DNA from: JBJXGE01 sp046154185 | GTDB lineage: Bacteria > Planctomycetota > UBA8108 > UBA1146 > JAJFFE01 | Reading direction: 5' to 3' | NCBI GenBank assembly: GCA_046154185.1 | Contig: JBJXGE010000001.1 | Span: 62,001-126,000, forward strand | DNA length: 64,000 nt | Shown: piece by piece, positions 16,665-25,044 of the stretch | Layout of the letters: the number at the start of each line of letters is the position of its first letter | Numbering within the stretch: the first letter of the stretch is position 1 | Notes under the pieces: generated by a model | What the model was told of the DNA's origin: nothing | The model's input: the letters and a program-made list of their open reading frames with translations, nothing else | Databases searched by the model: none | Made by a program: the position numbers and the translations under genes

Positions 16665-18368
16665 ATGCGAGTACTCAAGTCGGAACAGAATGAGGATGAG
16701 AGCGGTGACAAGAGTCGCAACGGGACCGACTCGAACCCGAGTGGCGAAACGCTGCGGGCGACCAGCGAGTCCGAATCCGGCATGCCGAAATCGACGCCGA
16801 GCGTCGGTCGGTTCTTGAAGATTGAGGCGCGCCAACTCACGGAGACACTGCTGATGGCCGCGCCGACTCGCCACACGATGGCGGCCTTACTCGACGAGTG
16901 GCACCGTCGCGGCTACATTCGGAGCGGCGCGTATTACTTGCGCCTATCGAGCGGCTGGACGCTTGTCGCCCATACGACCTGCGATATGCCGATCTGGAGA
17001 ATTCCGGAACTGCGCGCGGCCGAACGCCTCGGTGCACCCGCACAAAGTAGAACAGGTGCCGCCGCGGCGCGTTCAAATGGTCGACTCGGCCAGACACTGC
17101 ACGAATGCCAACGCATCATTTTGCGCGCGCTAGAAACTGTCGCGACCGAGCCGGTCCCAGAACGTCACGGCCGGTTGTACGTCTATCCGTTGCAGCAAGC
17201 GGGCGAGGACCTCGCGCGGCTGATTATCATCCCGGGTGAGTCCTGGGTTGCGGATCGCCCGCCGGGGTTGCCGGCAGATTTGCATCTCGTGCTCGGTCTC
17301 TACTCGCGTTCCATCAACAGCCTGGAGGAGTTGGAAGCATCCGTCGCGCCGCCGATGCCATCCGGCCGCGATTCCGCGGCGCAGCCCGAGGAAGATCTCG
17401 CGCGGCTGCGCTTGGAGTTTCCCGAGGTGATCGGCAAATCGGATCGACTGCGCAGCTTGCTCGACATGGTCGTGAAGGCCGCGCCGCGCGACGTGTCGGT
17501 GCTCATTCAGGGCGAGAGCGGAACCGGCAAGGAGCTGATCGGACGCGCGTTGCATCGGTTGAGCCCACGCTGCCAGCATCCGTTTGTGAGCGAAAACTGC
17601 GCGGCGTTGAGCGAATCGTTGCTCGAGGCCGAGATTTTCGGCTGGGAAAAAGGCGCGTTCACCGGCGCACACGCAAGCCAACCGGGACTCATAGAACGCG
17701 CGAATGGCGGCACTTTGTTTCTCGATGAAGTCGGCGAGATGAGTCCAGGGCTGCAGGCAAAATTATTGCGCACGCTGCAGGAGCGCGAAGTGCGACGCGT
17801 CGGCGGCTCACACGTCTACGCTGTCGACTTCCGATTGATCACCGCAACCCATCGCGATCTCGAGGAAGAAGCGCTCGCCGGTCGCTTCCGTGAAGACTTG
17901 CTCTATCGCATCAAGGTCATTCGTTTGGATGTGCCGCCGCTTCGCGCGCGCCCAAGCGACATACCGCTACTCGTCCATCACTACCTCGGGCTACTCGCGG
18001 CGCGCATGCGCATTCCGACGCCGCCGGTTCTGCCGTCGGCGATGCGGCTCTTGTGCAGCTACCCCTGGCCGGGCAACGTGCGCCAATTGGCGAATGAAAT
18101 CGAACGCGCGTTGACGCTCACTCCCGACCGTATCTCGATCGAGTCGTTCTCGCAGCAACTAGCTCGGCCGCGGCATACCGGCACCATTCACCGTCGCATA
18201 CGGTCTGAGATTGGCGAGAGCATACAAGGAGTCGAGCGCACCTTGCTCGGCGGCATTATCAGCGATGTCTTGGAAGAAACGAGCGGCAACAAGACGGCGG
18301 CGGCGCGCATCTTGGGGATCCCGAAATCCAATTTATACCGCCGCATGAAAAAATACGGACTCGCGTAA
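16665..18368 (+). CDS. Sigma-54-dependent transcriptional activator
   Basis: A 567-residue enhancer-binding protein. The N-terminal part (about 1-260) is an unrecognised sensory region, possibly GAF-like, with no receiver domain. The central AAA+ domain (about 268-500) has Walker A GESGTGKE, the sigma-54 contact loop GAFTGA, and Walker B LFLDEVGE. GWEKGAFTGA departs slightly from the usual GHEKGAFTGA but keeps the essential part. A Fis-type helix-turn-helix closes the protein (GNKTAAARILGIPKSNLYRR). ATG 16665 has GAGGGGGA nine bases upstream. It converges on the kinase-HTH-RDD gene at the end of the ESCRT-like cluster, 34 bases between stops, and so is a neighbour, not an operon member. Its target promoters are unknown. 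Confidence 0.92.
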   Translation: MRVLKSEQNEDESGDKSRNGTDSNPSGETLRATSESESGMPKSTPSVGRFLKIEARQLTETLLMAAPTRHTMAALLDEWHRRGYIRSGAYYLRLSSGWTLVAHTTCDMPIWRIPELRAAERLGAPAQSRTGAAAARSNGRLGQTLHECQRIILRALETVATEPVPERHGRLYVYPLQQAGEDLARLIIIPGESWVADRPPGLPADLHLVLGLYSRSINSLEELEASVAPPMPSGRDSAAQPEEDLARLRLEFPEVIGKSDRLRSLLDMVVKAAPRDVSVLIQGESGTGKELIGRALHRLSPRCQHPFVSENCAALSESLLEAEIFGWEKGAFTGAHASQPGLIERANGGTLFLDEVGEMSPGLQAKLLRTLQEREVRRVGGSHVYAVDFRLITATHRDLEEEALAGRFREDLLYRIKVIRLDVPPLRARPSDIPLLVHHYLGLLAARMRIPTPPVLPSAMRLLCSYPWPGNVRQLANEIERALTLTPDRISIESFSQQLARPRHTGTIHRRIRSEIGESIQGVERTLLGGIISDVLEETSGNKTAAARILGIPKSNLYRRMKKYGLA

Positions 18369-18402
18369 ACAACCGCTTTCGTGATTCGAACTCGATCGGC
18401 AA

Positions 18403-19998
18403 CTAATCCGCCTGCCCCTCCGGCGGGCGGGTCGTTGGAATGTGAACGACACGCGTGCCGCACAGCAGGTCGTGCAGCGTTCGCTTCTCGCGATCAAATG
18501 CTGCGCAGATGAATCCGAGTCCAAAGGGCAACGCGCTCACGATGTAATTGATCGACCGGACGAGAGCGTCGAGTAGGCTCACCGGGCTTCCATCCATGCG
18601 CTCGACGCGAAGACCGGTCAGGAGCTTGCCAAGTGTTCGACCGCCGCTCAATCCCGTCGTGAACGTGAAGTACAGCGCGGCGACCAGTAATGGAGACGGC
18701 AAGACTGCGATCGGGACGAATGGCAACTGCGATCTAGCGCCGATGAACGCCAGCACGCACACCACCCAAAAGTCGATCGCCAGGGCAACGCCGCGGATGA
18801 AAACTCCCGCCGGTCGCCCGACCTGCGCGGCAATTTTGGGATTGCCAGCCGTTTGAGCGGTCGCCGCGATCGGACGCTGACCACGCCGCTCGGCGCTCAA
18901 AACAGTCGTCTCGTTGCCGCGCGCTGGCGCGTGCGCGCGGTCGTTCGGCAAGAGTCGTGTGGGTTTGTTGCCGAGCGGCGCAGTGAGAGGGTGTTCGCCA
19001 CGAAACGCGAACACTTCGGCTGCGTCATAATGCGCCGCGCCGTTGACGAATACTTCCTGCAGTTTGCCGCGGCGCACCCAATGCTTGAGCTCTGTGCGCG
19101 CGAAACCCAAGACCCGTTGCGCTTCGTCCGCCGCGATGAGTCGTCGCTGCGGTGGTTCGAGCGGAATGACGCGTAACCGCTCAGGCTTGCTCTGCGGACT
19201 TTGCGGCGCCACGCGATGCAGGAGCGCGCGCACGGTCTCCGCATCCTTCAGGCGCTTTTCACGCCGCGTGTAGAGTCCGCGAAAAACCTCGTCACACCAA
19301 CTTGGCAAACCCGCAACGAGTTCCGACGGCAGTTCCATGCCCGCCGGTCGTTTCCCCGTGAGAATCTCGAACAACACGATGCCGAGCGAATACAGATCGG
19401 CCCGGGCGTCGACGTCATCTTGCTGATCTCGAACCTCGGGCGCCAGGTACGCCAAGGTTCCGCCGAGCGGGAGGTCCGAACTTCGCAGCGAGGCCGAGAG
19501 CTCGAGCGTATCGCCACGCAAGAGCTGACCGAGCCCGAAGTCGGTCAGCTTCACGCGCCCATCCGGGCTCACCAAAATGTTCTCAGGTTTGATGTCCTGA
19601 TGTACGACGCCGCGTGCGTGCGCGTAACTGAGAATCTCCAATATTTGATCGAGTAGCGTGCGCGCCTCGTCGGCGGCGAGCGGGCCGCGTGCCAATAGGA
19701 GTTGTCGCAGACTCGTGCCGGCGACATATTCCGTGATGAAGTACGGTGGATCCGAGCCGACATCGAGACCCAAAGTTCGCGCGATCCCCGGGTGGTCGAG
19801 GCTCGCTTGAATCACGCCTTCATTGCCGAGATCGCGCACGGCTCGCGAGGAAGTCGGAATCTTGATTGCAACTTGGCGGTCTGCCCAAAGGTGGTGACGC
19901 GCCCGCCAGACCTCGCCGAAACCGCCGCGACCCAGCGGCTCCTCGAGGATGTACTCGCTGATGCGATCGCCTTGCTTGACGCTGATCACGCATCCCAC
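18403..19998 (-). CDS. Ser/Thr protein kinase - excisionase-like HTH - RDD membrane domain fusion
   Basis: A 531-residue protein with three parts. Residues about 12-270 are a Hanks-type kinase: glycine loop LGRGGFGEV, VAIKI with the ATP Lys, catalytic loop VVHQDIKPEN (HRD changed to HQD, catalytic Asp kept), DFG and YLAPE. It is predicted to be active. Residues about 285-335 look like a MerR/excisionase helix-turn-helix (RRLIAADEAQRVLGF, then WVRRGKLQ). After a disordered linker, about 390-520 is an RDD domain with hydrophobic helices and GRTLGKLLTGLRV. So the kinase should be anchored in the inner membrane by its C-terminus. It is the last gene of the ESCRT-like cluster, 17 bases after the small membrane protein, and may control it. 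GTG 19998 and GTG 19989 are both possible starts. Confidence 0.85.
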   Translation of the reverse strand: MGCVISVKQGDRISEYILEEPLGRGGFGEVWRARHHLWADRQVAIKIPTSSRAVRDLGNEGVIQASLDHPGIARTLGLDVGSDPPYFITEYVAGTSLRQLLLARGPLAADEARTLLDQILEILSYAHARGVVHQDIKPENILVSPDGRVKLTDFGLGQLLRGDTLELSASLRSSDLPLGGTLAYLAPEVRDQQDDVDARADLYSLGIVLFEILTGKRPAGMELPSELVAGLPSWCDEVFRGLYTRREKRLKDAETVRALLHRVAPQSPQSKPERLRVIPLEPPQRRLIAADEAQRVLGFARTELKHWVRRGKLQEVFVNGAAHYDAAEVFAFRGEHPLTAPLGNKPTRLLPNDRAHAPARGNETTVLSAERRGQRPIAATAQTAGNPKIAAQVGRPAGVFIRGVALAIDFWVVCVLAFIGARSQLPFVPIAVLPSPLLVAALYFTFTTGLSGGRTLGKLLTGLRVERMDGSPVSLLDALVRSINYIVSALPFGLGFICAAFDREKRTLHDLLCGTRVVHIPTTRPPEGQAD

Positions 19999-20015
19999 CT
20001 TTCACCTATTCGCGT

Positions 20016-20870
20016 CTAGCTGGACGCCTCCACGACGGTCAGGACGAAATAACTATGCGCGACGGAAGCGACGAGCGCGAGGGCCGCGACCAACCCACCC
20101 ATGTAGCCACTCGCGAACGCTGTGAGCACCCAACCCGCTCCAATTCCGGGCAACGCGACCGCGACGAGCAGTACCGCGTTGCTGAAATTTCGGCGCGCCG
20201 CTAGCACGCGGCGAATGGGCGTCAGGAACAAGCCGGCCGGCGCCACGACGGCGCTCAACCAACCGAGGAGACGCCAGTAAAGCGGCCACTCGGAAATGCG
20301 CGCTTGAAGAAAGTCGAACGACAAGAGGCTCTTTGCCACGCGCTCGACGGTGTGCACGGTTGCAACGAATGCGCGGTCGTCGAACGTGCCAGGCGGCGGC
20401 TCGACTTGTTGCCAATCCACCGCGAGTCGCAGCTCGTCCGCGGAATCGATGAGTTCAAGGCGCGCTGAAAATATCGACTTCGGCTGCTGCGAGCCACCGC
20501 TCAGTTTTTTCAGCCAAGCTGTCGTCAGAGCGTCCAATGGATCCGTGAGCCAACTTGCTGCGGGTGCAGGCGCGTCGTAGCGTTCAACTTCGATTCCGCC
20601 GCGTTTCTCAATCGCGCGGATCAGACGCTGCCGAAGCGCGTCGCCGCCGTCGCCGGCGATCGGTAGCAGCGCGAGTCGTGATCCCGCGGGCGGCGTCGAG
20701 AGCGCGTGTGCGAGCCGCGTTGCCATGCGGCTGTAAACGACTTCTGTGAGCGCGTCCAGCGCGGCATGCGGAGCGGATCGTTGGTGTGCCAACAACCAGC
20801 CACCGCCGCCCGCCGCGGCGACGCCGATGACGCCGATCCAAATCAACTTTCGCAACGACCAGCCGATCAA
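20016..20870 (-). CDS. Membrane protein of unknown function in the ESCRT-like cluster
   Basis: A 284-residue protein I do not recognise. It has one N-terminal membrane helix (about 8-28), a soluble domain of about 150 residues that probably faces the periplasm, and three closely spaced C-terminal helices (about 195-280) around the segment FLTPIRRVLAARRNF. The soluble part contains RLALLPIAGDGGDALRQRL, a strand-helix pattern reminiscent of domains that compute on lipoprotein-like or CsgG-like folds, but I would not assign it. The TTG start overlaps the stop of the preceding propeller gene as TTGA, so the two are translationally coupled. It could be the membrane anchor or receptor of the ESCRT-like apparatus. 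Confidence 0.7.
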   Translation of the reverse strand: MIGWSLRKLIWIGVIGVAAAGGGGWLLAHQRSAPHAALDALTEVVYSRMATRLAHALSTPPAGSRLALLPIAGDGGDALRQRLIRAIEKRGGIEVERYDAPAPAASWLTDPLDALTTAWLKKLSGGSQQPKSIFSARLELIDSADELRLAVDWQQVEPPPGTFDDRAFVATVHTVERVAKSLLSFDFLQARISEWPLYWRLLGWLSAVVAPAGLFLTPIRRVLAARRNFSNAVLLVAVALPGIGAGWVLTAFASGYMGGLVAALALVASVAHSYFVLTVVEASS

Positions 20871-23017
20871 GTGTTGCTCCTTTGCGCGAACCCGGTCGGC
20901 GCGGCCGCCTCCGCATGGAGTGTGCGCGCGGCGTACTCAACCGCGAGCGATTGAATTTGATCGGGAACCCGCACGCGTCGCACGGGCGCCGCGCACGAAT
21001 CCCAACGCCACAGCAACAAGTGCAATCCGAACCGGTCAACGGCCAACACGCCCTGTTGTCCGGACCCAACCCACCGAATCGGATGCGCGGCCTGATAGCG
21101 CGCCCGTAGCTCACCCTCCGCGCCGAGCACCGTGACCTCCGGCTGGCGAGCGCCGACCACCCAGCCGTCGTTTTCGCCGGTCGCTCCGTGCGTTTGCATT
21201 CCGGCGAGACAGTAGACGGGGCCCGCGATGCGAAGTGCCGCGGAGCGCCAAGCGCCCGACTGTCCGCGCAGGAAGACGCGACCCTCGCGCGTCCCGACGG
21301 CGAGCCCCGTCGGAGTCGAGTTCAACGCGGTGATACCCTCCGCGAATTCACCGAGTACGGTCAGTCGCGGTTCGCCGCCGGCGGTTCGATCGACTGCGAA
21401 CACGGAATTGCCGTGCGCGACACAGAGACCGCCGGTCGCGAGCGCCTGTACACCGCGCGTTGGTCGACCTGGCACGATGCGATCGGCGGCGAACGGTTGT
21501 GACAGGTGGCCCCCCTCTTCGGGTCGCGACACCTCTTCGGGCCAGGAAACGAGACCAAGTTCGGAGTGGCTCGCGTACACGCGACCGTCCCACAGCGCCA
21601 CTCTATTCGCGCCGCCCTTGCCGCGCGCCGGCGTCGAGAATCGATAACACGTCCAGAGTGAGCCACGCGGCCGGTAGATGGCAACGCCCGCCTGCGCACC
21701 GACCAGGACTTTGACCTCGTCGCCGGTTCCCTGCACGACAACGGACCGCAGGTAGCCGAGTTCCTCGGGGGGCAGCACTGGCGTCACCTCACCGCCATCA
21801 AACGCGCCGTCGCCGCTCGCGCGGTAGAGCGCGAGTCCGGCAGCGAGCCAAATCGTCTGAATGCGCGGCGACGGATCAGCTCGCGCCACTCGAGTCGATG
21901 TCGGTTCGGCGCACAACACTCCATTACGACTCAAGTCGGCCGCGCTTCCGAATTCGACCGGCCGGCCCGAGTCGGCGAAAGCAGTCGACGTGGCGTCAGC
22001 GAGCGACTCGCGCGCGAGAAACGGCGCCAATAGCCGGCGCCGCTCCCCGACATCCGAGCAAGAAAGCGCGATCTCCAGCAGCCCTTCCGCCTCTAGTGCA
22101 GCGCGCAATTTGCGCGCGCGTTCGATTTCGTACTTGAGACGCTCATCGTCGATCTCGACTTGTTGCGCGATGCGTTCCCGTTCCAGCAACGTCGTGAGCC
22201 GTGCGCGGGCGCGCAAGCCATCGGCTTGCAACTTACAACGCTCGGCGTCGACCGTGCGATCGGTTTCGATGGCTCGCAATGAGCCATCCCGGCGCAAGTG
22301 CGCGAGCAAGCGTTCGACTTCCTGCTGCGCGAGCGCCGCACCAGTCTCCTCCCGCTTCCAGAGTTCCAAGAACTCGAGTCGTTCTTGGACCCGCTGCGCC
22401 TCGCGATCGAGCTCCTGCCGGCGCGCGCGTTGCGCGGTCAACTCCGGCGACTCGACTCGCACATCGATGAGCTGGCGGAGTTCGAGTCCACGGCTGAAGA
22501 GCGCCGATTGCAAACCGATCGAGCCGGGTCCATCTGCGCTGAAGAGCAATCTCGCGACGCGCGCATCTTCGCCCCACGACTCCGCGACCACGTGGGTAGT
22601 GACCATGAGTCGCAGTTCACGCGCCAACTCGTCAGCGAGTTGCGCGGATTCGAGCTGACCAGCGGAGCGCTCGCACGCGTCGCGGAGCAGGAGCGCACCG
22701 CTGAGGCTCGAGGGAAGTCGCACGACAAACTCGACGCTCAGCGCCGCGGGTACACTCTCACGATCCATGCAAGCGCTGAATCGCACTTCCAACGGGACTT
22801 CGCCGCTACGCAACAATAACGCTGGCGCGTTCACTCGCGCGCCCGGCGCCAAGAAATGCGCCGATGACATCGTCGGCGGCCCGTTCTTGTCATCCAGGAT
22901 GAGCGCGACGATACCCGGACCCAATGTGAGATCACGCGCCCACCAACCGCCGGGGCGCCATATGAGTGCGAGTCCGCCTCCCTCGGACAACCACCGAACG
23001 GGATCGGCAACCGTCAT
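20867..23017 (-). CDS. SPFH-like domain - coiled coil - beta-propeller protein
   Basis: A 716-residue protein with no signal peptide. Residues about 1-205 resemble an SPFH/Band-7 (stomatin-flotillin) domain: a beta-rich start, then LARELRLMVTTHVV and GLELRQLIDVRVESPE, the pattern in which a helix precedes the strand that leads into the coiled coil. Residues about 205-345 are a strongly charged heptad coiled coil (Arg, Glu, Leu). Residues about 380-700 form seven or so repeated strand blocks (GLALYRAS, GVAIYRP, GLAVGTREGRVF, GLCVAHGNSVFAV), a beta-propeller-like region. The start overlaps the AAA gene stop as ATGA. By analogy with flotillins and PspA partners it could mark or scaffold the membrane where the ESCRT-III-like proteins act. 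The SPFH call is tentative; the propeller is firmer. Confidence 0.6.
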   Translation of the reverse strand: MTVADPVRWLSEGGGLALIWRPGGWWARDLTLGPGIVALILDDKNGPPTMSSAHFLAPGARVNAPALLLRSGEVPLEVRFSACMDRESVPAALSVEFVVRLPSSLSGALLLRDACERSAGQLESAQLADELARELRLMVTTHVVAESWGEDARVARLLFSADGPGSIGLQSALFSRGLELRQLIDVRVESPELTAQRARRQELDREAQRVQERLEFLELWKREETGAALAQQEVERLLAHLRRDGSLRAIETDRTVDAERCKLQADGLRARARLTTLLERERIAQQVEIDDERLKYEIERARKLRAALEAEGLLEIALSCSDVGERRRLLAPFLARESLADATSTAFADSGRPVEFGSAADLSRNGVLCAEPTSTRVARADPSPRIQTIWLAAGLALYRASGDGAFDGGEVTPVLPPEELGYLRSVVVQGTGDEVKVLVGAQAGVAIYRPRGSLWTCYRFSTPARGKGGANRVALWDGRVYASHSELGLVSWPEEVSRPEEGGHLSQPFAADRIVPGRPTRGVQALATGGLCVAHGNSVFAVDRTAGGEPRLTVLGEFAEGITALNSTPTGLAVGTREGRVFLRGQSGAWRSAALRIAGPVYCLAGMQTHGATGENDGWVVGARQPEVTVLGAEGELRARYQAAHPIRWVGSGQQGVLAVDRFGLHLLLWRWDSCAAPVRRVRVPDQIQSLAVEYAARTLHAEAAAPTGFAQRSNT

Positions 23018-24192
23018 CGCGCTCTCCCATCGCGAAACGCGAAGAATTCCTGGAGCGCTTCCGCTCGAACGGAAGGCGGACTCTCTTCGCGCGCGCGCAA
23101 CAAACAGAGCTGATCGATGGCGCGCGCCTCGCCGTCCTCGATCGCGCGCAGAAACGCTTCGTCAGCGGCCTTGCGACAGATATTTCGAACGTCGGCGCCG
23201 GTACAACCATCGAGCAATTCGGCGAGACGTGGCAAATCGACATCGGCGGCGAGCGGACGATCCGCGAGCTGCAACTCGAGTAACTTCAACAGCGCGGGAT
23301 GATCTGGCAAGCCGACGTAGATTCGTTCGTCGAATCGTCCCGGCCGCAAGATCGCCGGGTCGAGACTCCATGGCTCATTCGTCGCCCCCAAGAACAGCAC
23401 CGGCTCGCGGCGTCCGCCAAATCCCTCGAGTTCAGCGAGGATCTGCGGCACGAGTCGAGACATCACGCTGGATCTGTTCTCAGCGCGACACGGCGCCAGC
23501 GCATCAATTTCATCGATGAAAATGATGGACGGCGCGTTGCGACGAGCTGCGGCAAAGAGCTGTTCGAGGTTTTGCTCGGCTTCGCCGACCCATTTGGACA
23601 AGATTTCGGACGGCTTCACGGTGAAGAACGCGCACTGCGTCTCGCCGGCGATCGCGCGCGCGATGAGCGTCTTGCCGGTGCCGGGCGGCCCATACAGCAG
23701 AATGCCGCCGCCGGCCTGCAATCGATACTTTTCAGCCAATTCCGTGTGCAAGAACGGATAGATGATCTTCAGGCGCACTTCTTCTTTGACATCGTCGAGA
23801 CCCGCGATGTCGGCGAACTTGACGTCGGGACGTTCGGCCACCAAAAAGCGCTCGCCCGCTGAAGATACTTGGCTCTCACCCTCGCCCGAGTCGCTGTCGC
23901 TACTTGCGACTCCACGCGGCTGCGATGCCGCGCGCGGCGCGGAGCCAAGCGAGCGGACGCCATTGCGCTTCGCACCGCTCATGGTCACGGAGCGGGCGAG
24001 CGCGACGAGCTCTTGCGCCCGTTCGGCGCGACTCGACTTGAGCTCCCCCTCGCTGCGTTGCGAGACTTCGTAGAGATGCTCCGCCGACTTGAGCAGGCAG
24101 AATCTTGCGCGCTCCGCATCTCCGCCGCGATGGGCGTCGAGCCCTTCACGGCGGTACCGCTCGTAGCTTGTCAGGTGAAACTCGATGCCCAA
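23014..24192 (-). CDS. Vps4-like AAA+ ATPase with N-terminal MIT-like domain
   Basis: A 392-residue ATPase. Residues about 8-67 form a three-helix MIT-like bundle: a helix ending GLDAHRGGDAERARF, then LLKSAEHLYEV, then a helix from the SSRAERAQELVALA region. A Ser/Gly-rich linker (about 70-115) follows, then one AAA+ domain: VKFADIAGLDDVKEEV, Walker A GPPGTGKT (168-175), pore loop SKWVGE (199-204), Walker B IIFIDEID (223-230), sensor GATNEP and RPGRFDERIY. This is the domain order of Vps4 and archaeal CdvC; the Vps4 beta-domain insert is absent. By homology it would pull ESCRT-III-like subunits through its pore. The start is TTG at 24192 with CTGGAG eight bases before it, 59 bases after the Snf7-like gene. 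Confidence 0.85.
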   Translation of the reverse strand: MGIEFHLTSYERYRREGLDAHRGGDAERARFCLLKSAEHLYEVSQRSEGELKSSRAERAQELVALARSVTMSGAKRNGVRSLGSAPRAASQPRGVASSDSDSGEGESQVSSAGERFLVAERPDVKFADIAGLDDVKEEVRLKIIYPFLHTELAEKYRLQAGGGILLYGPPGTGKTLIARAIAGETQCAFFTVKPSEILSKWVGEAEQNLEQLFAAARRNAPSIIFIDEIDALAPCRAENRSSVMSRLVPQILAELEGFGGRREPVLFLGATNEPWSLDPAILRPGRFDERIYVGLPDHPALLKLLELQLADRPLAADVDLPRLAELLDGCTGADVRNICRKAADEAFLRAIEDGEARAIDQLCLLRAREESPPSVRAEALQEFFAFRDGRAR

Positions 24193-24251
24193 CTTTGCGA
24201 CTCCAGTTCGCGACTATTCCAGAGGATGCACCGCGCGATCCCGCGCACGAC

Positions 24252-24857
24252 TCAGCCCGACACCTTGCGCTTTAGTTCTTGGCGCACGTCCGCGAGCCCC
24301 TGTTGGATGTTCTGATCGAGCTCGCCGGTTGATTCCTCCGCCAGCACTTCGTCTGCGACCATGCGATCAATCTCGGCATCGGTCACAACTTCGTCGCCAG
24401 CGCCCTCGTAGCCATTCATGGCGCCGCTCGTCATGTCGAGAAACACGTCCATTCGCTCTTCCATGCTCTGAGCTTTCGCCATCGCTTGCTCGAAGTCGCG
24501 CTGAGTCGCGACTAAGTCCGTATTGCCGAACGCCTCGGCTATGCCACGCGACACAGCATTCATAGCCCGTGCGAATTGCGCATGGGACTCCGCTTGGTTC
24601 TTGATCTGCACGGCGGTCTCAATGCTGAGCAGTTGCCGCTCCATCATCCGTCGCTGCGCCGTCGTGCGCTTCAGTGTTTGCTTGAGAAAAGCGGCTTGCT
24701 GCTGCGAACCGAGTTGATGGGCACGCTTGGCCTTCTGCAAATAGTCCGTCTCGTTGCGCTCGAGGTTGCGAATGTTGCGGCGAATCAGATTGACGCCCTT
24801 GCGAACCTCGATTTCGCGTTCGATCCGCCGTTCTTCTCGTGATTTGAACAGTGCCAT
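24252..24857 (-). CDS. ESCRT-III-like (Snf7 superfamily, Vps2/24/46 type) protein
   Basis: A 201-residue helical protein that follows the ESCRT-III plan. It has a basic N-terminus (MALFKSREERRIEREIE) and a long helix 1-2 hairpin with YLQKAKRAHQLG and MMERQLLSIETAV (about 20-85). Next come FARAMNAVSRGI (about 95-106), a helix with DFEQAMAKAQSMEERMDVF (121-139) and an acidic helix 5 region with TDAEIDRMVADEVLAEE (about 159-175). It closes with ADVRQELKRK (189-198), which resembles the MIM1 motif that binds MIT domains. The order and character match CHMP2/CHMP3-type proteins better than PspA/Vipp1, which lack the acidic C-terminal half and MIM. ATG 24857 has AAGGGAG four bases upstream. It lies directly before the MIT-AAA gene, its expected disassembly partner. 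Confidence 0.85.
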   Translation of the reverse strand: MALFKSREERRIEREIEVRKGVNLIRRNIRNLERNETDYLQKAKRAHQLGSQQQAAFLKQTLKRTTAQRRMMERQLLSIETAVQIKNQAESHAQFARAMNAVSRGIAEAFGNTDLVATQRDFEQAMAKAQSMEERMDVFLDMTSGAMNGYEGAGDEVVTDAEIDRMVADEVLAEESTGELDQNIQQGLADVRQELKRKVSG

Positions 24858-24977
24858 TTCGCTCCCTTGCAATTCGACTCAGCCAACCTCGGACAACGCG
24901 CCCTGCAATTCCGTCGCCACGTAGTTTCCTCGTGATCGGGCCGGCTTGCACGGTCAGTGCCGGCAACTGCGCGCTCC

Positions 24978-25010
24978 ATCGCCACGACTCTGCACCAACG
25001 CGGTGGCGAT
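24978..25010 (-). repeat. Hairpin between two ESCRT-III-like genes
   Basis: ATCGCCAC (24978-24985) and GTGGCGAT (25003-25010) form a perfect 8-bp stem with a 17-base loop in the 187-base gap between the second and third ESCRT-III-like genes. This is the largest gap inside an otherwise tightly packed cluster. No T-run follows, so it may be an attenuator, an mRNA-processing site or part of an internal promoter region. Confidence 0.4.
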
Positions 25011-25044
25011 TCTTACGCAGGTTCGCTCGCGCTCCGGAGGCGAA

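Noticed and set aside
24252..24857. PspA/Vipp1 (phage shock protein A) as the identity of the Snf7-like protein
   Set aside because: PspA lacks the acidic second half and the MIM-like tail seen here, and no pspF, pspB or pspC stands nearby; the MIT-AAA neighbour fits ESCRT-III better.
24619..24985. Short minus-strand frames across the gap between ESCRT-III-like genes
   Set aside because: They overlap the Snf7-like start in other frames and have Arg/Ser-rich, motif-free sequences; I take the gap as noncoding with a hairpin.
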